Shown in pieces: positions 42,702-50,494 of a DNA stretch of 50,494 nucleotides. The translations under genes were made by a program, and so were the position numbers. The notes beneath the pieces were generated by a model. It searched no databases and was not told the origin of the DNA. It saw nothing but the letters and a program-made list of their open reading frames with translations. Position 1 is the stretch's first letter. The number at the start of each line of letters is the position of its first letter. Source of the DNA: Rhodospirillales bacterium (lineage in GTDB: Bacteria > Pseudomonadota > Alphaproteobacteria > UBA828); the NCBI GenBank assembly GCA_028818855.1, contig JAPPMY010000102.1:1-50494 (forward strand), written 5' to 3'.

Positions 42702-43748
42702 GTGCCACGACGCGCGCCTGCGGACCTGATCCCGGTCACGGTGCTGACCGGATTCCTCGGCAGCGGCAAAACGACCGTGCTCTCCCGCTTGCTGGGCCGG
42801 CCGGCGTTCGCCAACACCGCCGTCGTGATCAACGAGTTCGGCGAGATCAGTCTCGACCACGCGCTGGTGCAAAAGACCAGCGAGGATATCGTCGAGCTGC
42901 AAGGCGGATGCCTCTGCTGCACGGCGCGCGGCGACCTGCTGGGCGCGCTGCAGGACCTCTTCCGCCGCCGCAAGCACGGCATGGTCCCGCCGTTCGAGCG
43001 CGTCGTGGTCGAGACCACCGGGCTGGCCGATCCGGCGCCCATCCTGCACACGCTGATGCGGGACCGGCTGATCGTCGCCGTCTATCGCCTGGATGGCGTC
43101 GTCGCCACGGTCGACTGCGTGAACGGTGGCGATACCCTGGAGGCCCACGGCGAATCGATAAAGCAGGCGGCCGTGGCCGACCGGCTGCTGCTGACGAAGA
43201 GCGACCTGGCGGAGCCTGCCGCCGTCGACGCCCTTCGCTCACGCCTGCGCGCGCTCAACCCGAGCGCTCCCATGTTCGCCATCGAGAACGGACGGACGGA
43301 GCCCGCCATGCTGTTCGACATCGGGCTCTTCGAGGTGGAGAGCAAGAGCCCCGACGTCGGCCGCTGGCTGCGCGACGAGAGCCTCGCCGCGGAAGGCGAC
43401 GCCTCGGACCACGCCCACCACCACGATGCGAACCGCCATGACGACAGCATCCGCGCCTATTGCGTGGTGCGCGATGCGCCCGTGAGCGGGGCGGCCTTCG
43501 GCTACTTCCTCGAATCCCTGATCGCCGGCAAGGGCGCCGACCTGCTGCGGGTCAAGGGCATCGTCAACGTCGCGGAGCGGCCTGAGACCCCTGCCGTCAT
43601 CCACGGCGTGCAGCACCTCTTCCACCCGGTGCAGTGGCTCGATGCCTGGCCCGACGAGGACCGGCGGACGCGGATCGTCTTCATCACCCGCGACATTCCC
43701 AAGGCCGCGATCGAGCGGTTCCTCGACGCCCTGGAAGCGGCCGATTGA
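42702..43748 (+). CDS. CobW-type metallochaperone GTPase
   Basis: 348 residues of the COG0523/CobW family. G1 LTGFLGSGKTT, the metal-binding GCLCC (CxCC) motif, ETTGLADP and TKSD, then a linker rich in His (DHAHHHDANRHDD at ~237-249) and the CobW C-terminal domain (VKGIVNVAE, HLFHPV). Delivers Zn, Co or similar metals. GTG start at 42702. Whether it belongs to the AOR island (50-bp gap) or stands alone is not clear. Confidence 0.9.
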   Translation: MPRRAPADLIPVTVLTGFLGSGKTTVLSRLLGRPAFANTAVVINEFGEISLDHALVQKTSEDIVELQGGCLCCTARGDLLGALQDLFRRRKHGMVPPFERVVVETTGLADPAPILHTLMRDRLIVAVYRLDGVVATVDCVNGGDTLEAHGESIKQAAVADRLLLTKSDLAEPAAVDALRSRLRALNPSAPMFAIENGRTEPAMLFDIGLFEVESKSPDVGRWLRDESLAAEGDASDHAHHHDANRHDDSIRAYCVVRDAPVSGAAFGYFLESLIAGKGADLLRVKGIVNVAERPETPAVIHGVQHLFHPVQWLDAWPDEDRRTRIVFITRDIPKAAIERFLDALEAAD

Positions 43749-43819
43749 CAGAAGGAGCACCGGGCCTATAGTGCGCCCCGCTGCGGGGAGCACCCCGCTC
43801 CCCAACACGGACGGTTGCC

Positions 43820-44521
43820 ATGTTCGCTGTGGTTCGCTCTGGCGGGAAGCAATACCGCGTCGCGCCGGAGGACGTCATCCAGGTGGAACGGCTCAAGGCC
43901 GAGGCCGGCGAGACGATCGAGCTTGGCGAGGTGCTGGCGATGAGCGACGGCGAGACCGTCTCCCTCGGCCAGCCGCTCGTGGAAGGCGCGCGGGTGGCGG
44001 CCACGGTCGTCGAGCACACGCGCGGCGAGAAGATCATCGTCTTCCGCAAGAAGCGGCGGAAGAACCATCGCCGCAAGCGGGGGCACCGGCAGGAGCTCAC
44101 CGTGCTGCGCATCGACGAGATTCTGGCGGCCGGCCAGAAGCGGCGCGCGCGGCGGAAGAAGAAGGCGGAGGCGGAGGGCGCCGAGGCGGCAGCCCCCGCC
44201 AAGCGGAAGCGGACGACGCGGGCCAAGTCGGCAGCCAAACCGCGCACCCGGAAGACGGCCGCCAGGAAGGCGGAGGAGGCGCAGCCCGCGCCCGCCGAAG
44301 CGGCGGAGGCCGAGGCTGAAGCAACCGAGGCCGAAGCAACCGAGGCCGAAGCGACGGAGGCCGAAGCGACGGCGGCCGATGCACCTGCGGCCCAGGCCGC
44401 GGAGCCGGCCGCCCCCAGCGAAGAGCCGGCGGCCGAGGCCCCGACAGACGAGACGACCGACGCGCCGGCCGAGGAGACCACCGAGTCGCCTGCGGACGAG
44501 CCGGCGGAGGAGAAGAGCTGA
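43820..44521 (+). CDS. rplU: Ribosomal protein L21 with long C-terminal extension
   Basis: Residues 1-102 are a normal bL21 ([43 protein letters not shown]). A further ~130 residues follow: a basic Lys/Arg/Ala part (105-155) resembling histone-like tails, then an acidic Ala/Glu part with four EAEAT repeats at 165-184. Extensions of L21 occur in several alphaproteobacteria. Stop overlaps rpmA ATG (TGATG). Confidence 0.95.
   Translation: MFAVVRSGGKQYRVAPEDVIQVERLKAEAGETIELGEVLAMSDGETVSLGQPLVEGARVAATVVEHTRGEKIIVFRKKRRKNHRRKRGHRQELTVLRIDEILAAGQKRRARRKKKAEAEGAEAAAPAKRKRTTRAKSAAKPRTRKTAARKAEEAQPAPAEAAEAEAEATEAEATEAEATEAEATAADAPAAQAAEPAAPSEEPAAEAPTDETTDAPAEETTESPADEPAEEKS
44312..44371 (+). repeat. 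Four 15-bp tandem repeats in rplU
   Basis: Units at 44312, 44327, 44342 and 44357; the consensus GAGGCCGAAGCAACC encodes EAEAT. Units 2, 3 and 4 differ by at most two third-position-type changes, so the array is recently expanded. In frame with L21's acidic tail. Confidence 0.9.
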
Positions 44522-44778
44522 TGGCGCACAAGAAGGCAGGCGGCAGTTCGCGCAACGGCCGGGACACGGCGGGTCGCCGGCTCGGCATCAAGAAGTACGG
44601 CGGCGAGGCGGTCATTCCGGGCAACATCATCGCGCGCCAGCGCGGCACCAAGTGGCATCCCGGCGAGAACGTCGGGATGGGGCGCGATCACACGCTCTTC
44701 GCCCTGACCGACGGGCAGGTGCGGTTCGCACGGCGCGGCGGCGGGAAGACGGTCGTCTCTGTCGAGCCGAGCGCGTAG
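44521..44778 (+). CDS. rpmA: Ribosomal protein L27
   Basis: 85 residues, starting [16 protein letters not shown] with the usual bL27 N-terminus that reaches the peptidyl-transferase center, and [19 protein letters not shown]. No cleavable N-terminal extension of the Firmicutes kind. Translationally coupled to rplU. Confidence 0.97.
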   Translation: MAHKKAGGSSRNGRDTAGRRLGIKKYGGEAVIPGNIIARQRGTKWHPGENVGMGRDHTLFALTDGQVRFARRGGGKTVVSVEPSA

Positions 44779-45845
<1,067 letters not shown>

Positions 45846-45846
<1 letters not shown>

Positions 45847-46976
45847 TGCAGCCCTCGCTTGCCGGCGCCACGCGCGTCGTGGTCAAGATCGGCTCGGCGC
45901 TCCTCACCGAGCCCGCGAGCGGCGCGCTCAACGAAGCCTGGCTGGATGGCCTCGCCCGCGACGTCGCCGGGCTGCGCGAGCGCGGCAAGGACGTGCTGAT
46001 CGTCTCCTCCGGCGCGATCGCGATCGGCCGCCGCCACCTCGGGCTGGGCGGAGACACCCTCAGGCTCGAGGAGATGCAGGCGGCGGCGGCCTGCGGGCAG
46101 ATAAGGCTCGCCCATGCCTATCAGTCGGCGCTCGCCCGCCACGGGATCGGCGTGGCGCAGATCCTGCTCACCCACGAGGACACCGAGGCGCGGCGGCGCT
46201 ATCTCAACGCGCGCAGCACCACCAACACGCTGCTCTCGCTCGGCACCGTGCCCGTGATCAACGAGAACGACACTGTCGCCACCAACGAGATCCGCTTCGG
46301 CGACAACGACCGGCTGGCGGCCCGCGTCGCCGTGATGATGAGCGCGGACCTGCTGGTGCTGCTCTCCGACGTGGACGGTCTCTACGAGGACGATCCCCGG
46401 CACGTGCCGGACGCCCGCTGGGTCCCCACTGTGGAGCGCATCTCGCCCGAGATCGAGGCGATGGCGGGCACCATCGGCACGCCCACCGCCGCCGGCGGGA
46501 TGGTGACGAAGATCGCCGCCGCCAAGCACGCGATGGCGGCGGGCTGCCACATGGTGATCGCGAAGGGCGCGGTGGAGCGCCCGCTCGCCGCGCTGGAAGC
46601 CGGCGCGCGGTCCACCTGGTTCGTCTCCACCGCGACGCCGCGGGCGGCGCGAAAGAGCTGGATCGCGAGCGCGCTCGAGCCGCGCGGCACGCTCGTCATC
46701 GACGAAGGCGCCCGGCGCGCGCTGGCTCAGGGCCGGAGCCTGCTGCCGGCCGGGGTGAAGGCCGTGGAGGGCGCGTTCGAGCGCGGCGACGCGGTGGCGA
46801 TCAGAGTCGAGCAGGGCGGCGAGGCCGGCCGCGGCCTGGTCGCCTATTCCGCCGCCGATGCGCGCCGCATCGTCGGCCACAAATCCCGTGAAATAGAGCG
46901 GATCCTCGGCTACCGTGGCCGCGCCGAGATGATCCACCGCGACGATCTCGTGCTCGACCAGGAGCAACGACCGTGA
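45846..46976 (+). CDS. proB: Glutamate 5-kinase
   Basis: 376 residues. Amino-acid kinase domain ([48 protein letters not shown]), and C-terminal PUA domain (~275-365). First step of proline synthesis. ATG 45846 preferred to GTG 45843. Confidence 0.96.
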
Positions 46977-48262
46977 GCATGACACAGGCTGAGCGCCGCG
47001 AGGCCGAACCCGGCATCGCCGCCGCGATGGCGGCGCTGGGCGCCGAGGCCCGTGCCGCGGCGCAGGCGCTCGCCGCAACCTCTGCCGAGACGAGGCGGCG
47101 CGCGCTCCGTGCGGCCGCGGCAGCCATCCGCAGGGACGAGGCGACGATCCTGGAGGCCAACGCGGCCGACATGGCGGCGGCCCGGGAGTCGGGGCTGAGC
47201 AGCGCCTTGCTCGACCGGCTCGCGCTGGATCCCGGCCGCGTCGAGGCGATGGCGGCAGGGGTCGAGCAGGTGGCCGCGCTGGAGGACCCCGTCGGCCGGC
47301 TGCTGGGCGAGTGGGAACGGCCCAACGGGCTCCGCATCCGCCGGGTCTCGGTGCCCATCGGCGTCATCGGGATCATCTACGAATCGCGGCCCAACGTGAC
47401 CGCCGATGCCGGCGCCCTCTGCCTTATGGCGGGGAACGCGGCCATCCTGCGCGGCGGATCGGAAAGCTATCACTCCTCGCGCGCCATCGCCGCGGCGTTG
47501 CAGGCGGCGCTGGTCGAGAGCGGGCTGCCGGCGGGCTGCATTCAGCTCGTGCCGACCACCGACCGCGCGGCGGTCGGCATCCTGCTCACCATGGACGACG
47601 TGCTGGATCTCATCGTGCCGCGCGGCGGCCGCTCGCTGATCGAGCGCGTACTGGCGGAGAGCCGGGTGCCGGTGATGGCGCACCTCGACGGCAACTGCCA
47701 CGTCTACGTGCATGCCGCCGCCGACCCCGAGAAGGCGCGCGACGTCACCTACAACGCCAAGATGCGGCGCACCGGCATCTGCGGCGCGGCGGAAACGCTG
47801 CTGGTGGATGCGGCCGTGGAAGACTCGCTGCCCGCGATCCTCGAGCCCCTGTTCGAGGCCGGCTGCGAGGTGCGGGGCGATCCGCGCGTGCAAGCGCTCG
47901 ATTCGCGGGTCGTGCCGGCGGATGAGACCGACTGGGGGACCGAATATCTCGACGCGATCATCTCGGTCGGCGTGGTAGAGGGGCTCGACGCCGCGATCGC
48001 CCACGTCAACGAGCACGGCTCTCACCATACCGACAGCATTATCACCGAGGACGCCGCGGCGGCCGAGCGCTTCATGGAGCGCGTCGACAGCGGCATCGTG
48101 CTGCACAACGCGTCCACCCAGTTTGCCGACGGCGGCGAGTTCGGCATGGGTGCCGAGATCGGCATCTCGACCGGCAAGCTGCACGCGCGCGGGCCGGTGG
48201 GCGTCGAGCAGCTCACCACGTACAAGTACAAGGTGTACGGCACCGGACAGGTTCGCCCCTGA
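46973..48262 (+). CDS. proA: Gamma-glutamyl phosphate reductase
   Basis: 429 residues. Aldehyde-dehydrogenase fold: [29 protein letters not shown], and nucleophile Cys in [20 protein letters not shown] is also conserved. Second step of proline synthesis. Starts at GTG 46973 (overlapping the proB stop) or ATG 46979. Confidence 0.96.
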   Translation: MSMTQAERREAEPGIAAAMAALGAEARAAAQALAATSAETRRRALRAAAAAIRRDEATILEANAADMAAARESGLSSALLDRLALDPGRVEAMAAGVEQVAALEDPVGRLLGEWERPNGLRIRRVSVPIGVIGIIYESRPNVTADAGALCLMAGNAAILRGGSESYHSSRAIAAALQAALVESGLPAGCIQLVPTTDRAAVGILLTMDDVLDLIVPRGGRSLIERVLAESRVPVMAHLDGNCHVYVHAAADPEKARDVTYNAKMRRTGICGAAETLLVDAAVEDSLPAILEPLFEAGCEVRGDPRVQALDSRVVPADETDWGTEYLDAIISVGVVEGLDAAIAHVNEHGSHHTDSIITEDAAAAERFMERVDSGIVLHNASTQFADGGEFGMGAEIGISTGKLHARGPVGVEQLTTYKYKVYGTGQVRP

Positions 48263-48276
48263 TCACCCTCGTCCCC

Positions 48277-48936
48277 ATGCGCCGGCGGCGATCCCGGCCG
48301 GCCCCGGGCGATGCGCCGCGCGCGCGGCCGCCTGGCCGCAGGATCGGCCTGCTCGGCGGCTCCTTCAATCCGGCCCACGAGGGGCACCGCCACATCAGCC
48401 TGCTGGCGCTCAAGCGGCTGGGCCTGCACGAGGTGTGGTGGCTGGTCTCGCCGCAGAACCCGCTCAAGCCCCGCGCCGGGATGGCCGCCTTCGACGAACG
48501 GCTGGCGAGCGCGAGGACCGCAGCCGGCGACCGCAGGCTCCGCGTGAGCGATATCGAGCGCCGCCTCGGCAGCTGCTATTCGGTGGATACGGTGGCGCGG
48601 CTCAGGCGGCTCTTTCCGCGCCACCGGCTGGTCTGGATCGTCGGCGCCGACAACCTGCCGACGCTCGCCGAGTGGCGGCGCTGGCCCGCTCTCTTCGAGG
48701 CTCTACCCGTTGCGGTCATCGACCGCTGGCCTTACTCTCGCTATGCCAGTGTGGTTAAGCCTGCGAAACGATTCGCACGCCGAAGAGTGGCGGAACGCCG
48801 CGCGCGAGGGCTCGCGCGGTGCAAGCCGCCCGCCTGGATGATAATCCACGGTCCGCTGCATCCCGCGTCGGCGACGGCATTGCGCGCTGCCGACGTCACG
48901 GCGGGCCGATCAGGGGAGGCTGGAGGAACACCATAA
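48277..48936 (+). CDS. nadD: Nicotinate-nucleotide adenylyltransferase
   Basis: 219 residues. GGSFNPAHEGHRHIS holds the HxGH nucleotidyltransferase motif; LVSPQNPLKP, WIVGADNLPTLAEWRRW and a degenerate ISSTAIR-type end (ASATALRAA) match NadD. It makes deamido-NAD. Arg-rich N-terminal extension of ~20 residues. In the usual alphaproteobacterial place between proA and rsfS. Confidence 0.94.
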   Translation: MRRRRSRPAPGDAPRARPPGRRIGLLGGSFNPAHEGHRHISLLALKRLGLHEVWWLVSPQNPLKPRAGMAAFDERLASARTAAGDRRLRVSDIERRLGSCYSVDTVARLRRLFPRHRLVWIVGADNLPTLAEWRRWPALFEALPVAVIDRWPYSRYASVVKPAKRFARRRVAERRARGLARCKPPAWMIIHGPLHPASATALRAADVTAGRSGEAGGTP

Positions 48937-49349
48937 CGGTACCGAACCGACCTGTTAGGTCCCCTCGCCGGGAGCCGGGAAAGGCCGGCACCGAGGCGCT
49001 TCACCGGACCGTCGCCGCCGCGCTCGACGATGCCAAGGCGGAAGACATCGTCACCATCGACCTCGAAGGCAAGACGGCGATCGCCGACCTCATGGTCATC
49101 GCCAGCGGACGATCGAAACGCCATGTCGATGCGGTGGCGGAACGGCTCCTGAAACAGCTCAAGGACGACGGCACGCCGGCGCGCGCGGCGGAAGGCCGCG
49201 AGAACGCGGACTGGGTGCTGATCGACGCCGGCGACATCATCGTCCACGTCTTCCGGCCCGAGATCCGCGCCCTCTACAACCTCGAGAAGATGTGGTCCGT
49301 CGAGGCCCTCGGCGGAACGGAAGAGCAGCCGCTCGCCGGCGAGGATTAG
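48933..49349 (+). CDS. rsfS: Ribosomal silencing factor RsfS
   Basis: The RsfS domain (AAALDDAKAEDIVTIDLEGK, DLMVIASGRSKRH, NADWVLIDAGDIIVHVF) begins ~30 residues in. It binds uL14 and blocks subunit joining in starvation. No ATG, GTG or TTG lies in frame between the nadD stop and the domain. An ATA at 48933 sits 7 bases after a strong GGAGG (48922), so I mark that as a possible non-standard start; a GTG at 48819 would give a 176-residue protein overlapping nadD by ~118 bases. Confidence 0.85.
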   Translation: MTVPNRPVRSPRREPGKAGTEALHRTVAAALDDAKAEDIVTIDLEGKTAIADLMVIASGRSKRHVDAVAERLLKQLKDDGTPARAAEGRENADWVLIDAGDIIVHVFRPEIRALYNLEKMWSVEALGGTEEQPLAGED

Positions 49350-49400
49350 CGGCGCGACGCCGGGCGCCGCGTAGCACGTAGAAGGAACTTCCCGCTGCCG

Positions 49401-49853
49401 ATGCGCCTCATCGTCGCGGCAGTGGGCCGGGGCCGGGACGATCCGGCGCAGCGGATCTTCGAGAGCTACAGCCGGCGCCTGCCGTGGCCTCTCGAGCTGC
49501 GCGAGGTCCGGGCGGGCGGCGGCGGCGATGCCGGGCGCAGGCGCGAAGCGGCGGCGCTGCTGAAGAGACTGCCCGAGGGCGCCCACGTCGTGGCGCTCGA
49601 CGGCGCAGGCCGGGCGCTCACCAGCGAGGCGTTCGCCGCGCATCTCGGGCGCGTCCGGGACGACGGCACGGCCGTCGTGGCCTTCCTGATCGGCGGGGCG
49701 GACGGCCACGGGGCCCCCGCCCTCGCCCGCGCCGACCTGGTCCTGTCGCTCGGGCCGATGACGTGGCCGCACCTGCTCGCCCGCGCGATGCTGGCGGAGC
49801 AGCTCTGGCGGGCGGCGAGCATCCTCTCGGACCACCCCTATCACCGCGGGTGA
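49401..49853 (+). CDS. rlmH: 23S rRNA (pseudouridine1915-N3)-methyltransferase RlmH
   Basis: 150 residues, SPOUT fold. Knot region IGGADGHGAP, LSLGPMTWPHLLARAMLAEQLWRAASIL and C-terminal HPYHRG match RlmH. Uses SAM. AGAAGGAA lies before the ATG. Repeat copy C begins 18 bases after its stop. Confidence 0.95.
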   Translation: MRLIVAAVGRGRDDPAQRIFESYSRRLPWPLELREVRAGGGGDAGRRREAAALLKRLPEGAHVVALDGAGRALTSEAFAAHLGRVRDDGTAVVAFLIGGADGHGAPALARADLVLSLGPMTWPHLLARAMLAEQLWRAASILSDHPYHRG

Positions 49854-49870
49854 CCGCCCGGGCGGCGGGT

Positions 49871-50018
49871 TAGAGCGCGTCCGTCTTTGACGGACGCGCG
49901 ACAGGCCGCGACAGCGGCCCGCCGCGAATGCGGCGCCCTCGCGGAGGCGCCGGCCGCAGGCCGGCTGCCGTGAGCGACAAAAGGTTAGAGCGTATCCGTC
50001 TAAAACGGATACGCTCTA
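49871..50018 (+). repeat. Dispersed two-hairpin repeat, copy C
   Basis: 148 bp. Hairpin 1: GCGCGTCCGTC TTT GACGGACGCGC; hairpin 2: AGAGCGTATCCGT CTAAA ACGGATACGCTCT. Core shared with copies A and B. Located between the convergent rlmH and 3-hydroxyacyl-CoA dehydrogenase genes, and its right end includes the stop codon (TAG, minus strand) of the latter. Both hairpins could end transcription. Confidence 0.93.
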
Positions 50019-50494
50019 GCGCGTCGGAACCGGCGTGCCGGTGGAGTAGTCGTAGAAGCCCTTGCCGGTCTTGCGGCCGAGCCAGCCGGCCTCGACATAC
50101 TTGGCGAGCAGCGGGCAGGGCCGGTACTTGCTGTCGGCCAGGCCCTCGTAGAGCACCTGCATGATGGAGTGGCAGGTGTCGAGGCCGATGAAGTCGGCAA
50201 GCTCAAGCGGCCCCATGCGGTGGTGGGCGCCGAGCTTCATCGCCGTGTCGATGGCCTTCACGGTGCCCACGCCCTCGTAGAGCGCGTAGATGGCCTCGTT
50301 GACCATCGGCATGAGGATGCGGTTCACGATGAAGGCGGGAAAATCCTCGGCCATGGCCGGGATCTTGCCCATGCGCTCGGTCACGCCCCGTGCGGTCTCG
50401 TAGGTCTCTTCCTCGGTCGCGATGCCGCGCACCAGCTCCACCAGCTCCATCATCGGCACCGGGTTCATGAAGTGCATGCCCATGAACTTGCCGG
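50016..50494 (-). CDS. 3-hydroxyacyl-CoA dehydrogenase, 3' part (partial)
   Basis: The C-terminal ~159 residues; the start is beyond the right edge. [15 protein letters not shown] (end of the Rossmann part, with the catalytic-region HFxNPxPxM), [30 protein letters not shown] and [10 protein letters not shown] match 3-hydroxybutyryl-CoA dehydrogenase (FadB/PaaH C-terminal domain). It oxidises 3-hydroxyacyl-CoA with NAD. Fits with the thiolase and acyl-CoA dehydrogenases elsewhere. Stop overlaps the repeat. Confidence 0.93.
   Translation of the reverse strand, partial: GKFMGMHFMNPVPMMELVELVRGIATEEETYETARGVTERMGKIPAMAEDFPAFIVNRILMPMVNEAIYALYEGVGTVKAIDTAMKLGAHHRMGPLELADFIGLDTCHSIMQVLYEGLADSKYRPCPLLAKYVEAGWLGRKTGKGFYDYSTGTPVPTR

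Overview
The window is a high-GC, densely coded chromosomal segment from a Gram-negative bacterium, most likely an alphaproteobacterium of Rhodospirillales-like character. This rests on the GC-rich codon use, the lipid A/Kdo gene run, the UbiK-DUF1244 pair, and the order rplU-rpmA-obgE-proB-proA-nadD-rsfS-rlmH. The taxon is an inference from gene content. No rRNA, tRNA, CRISPR array, phage or transposase gene was seen, and no gene-free stretch exceeds 300 bases.

Layout. 1-2071: 3' part of an Atm1-type ABC exporter overlapping meaB. 2072-3763: a long inverted-repeat element, a DUF1636 cysteine protein and an alpha/beta-hydrolase (minus), and copy A of a dispersed palindromic repeat. 3764-10776: acyl-CoA and lipid catabolism, with an AidB-type acyl-CoA dehydrogenase, a divergent SDR, a glutaredoxin-DinB fusion, and the minus-strand operon thiolase > DUF1989 > acyl-CoA dehydrogenase > HCCA-isomerase-like protein. 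10919-12976: DUF2244 membrane protein, a Lpp-like alanine-zipper lipoprotein ending in Lys, and a convergent L,D-transpeptidase. 12989-15583: cysteine/sulfur operon cysK > alaX > sseA. 15738-20459: double-CDGSH protein, a lipoprotein, an ammonia-lyase-family protein whose MIO motif is missing, repeat copy B, a cupin and a type I Baeyer-Villiger monooxygenase. 20515-23854: minus-strand run ubiK > DUF1244 > Gfo/Idh/MocA oxidoreductase > nagB-like > ROK kinase. 24021-27809: MFS efflux protein, mobA, another acyl-CoA dehydrogenase, msrA. 27861-35015: pmbA/tldE followed by a lipid A/Kdo operon (msbA, DUF374 acyltransferase, waaA, lpxK, lpxL-like).

35114-42652 is the most interesting island: a NitT/TauT-type ABC importer (one ATPase, two different permeases, one long binding protein) interleaved with a metal-dependent cyclase-family hydrolase, a tungsten-type aldehyde:ferredoxin oxidoreductase and an SDR. 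I read it as uptake and oxidation of an unidentified small organic acid or amide. 42702-49853: a CobW-type metallochaperone GTPase, then the housekeeping operon rplU to rlmH. 49871-50494: repeat copy C and the 3' part of a 3-hydroxyacyl-CoA dehydrogenase.

Two signals are not explained by ordinary gene content. First, a ~147-bp repeat with a hairpin at each end occurs three times, always with the same end facing a co-oriented stop codon, and shows compensatory stem changes. Second, a histidine/phenylalanine ammonia-lyase homologue lacks the Ala-Ser-Gly tripeptide needed to make the MIO cofactor.
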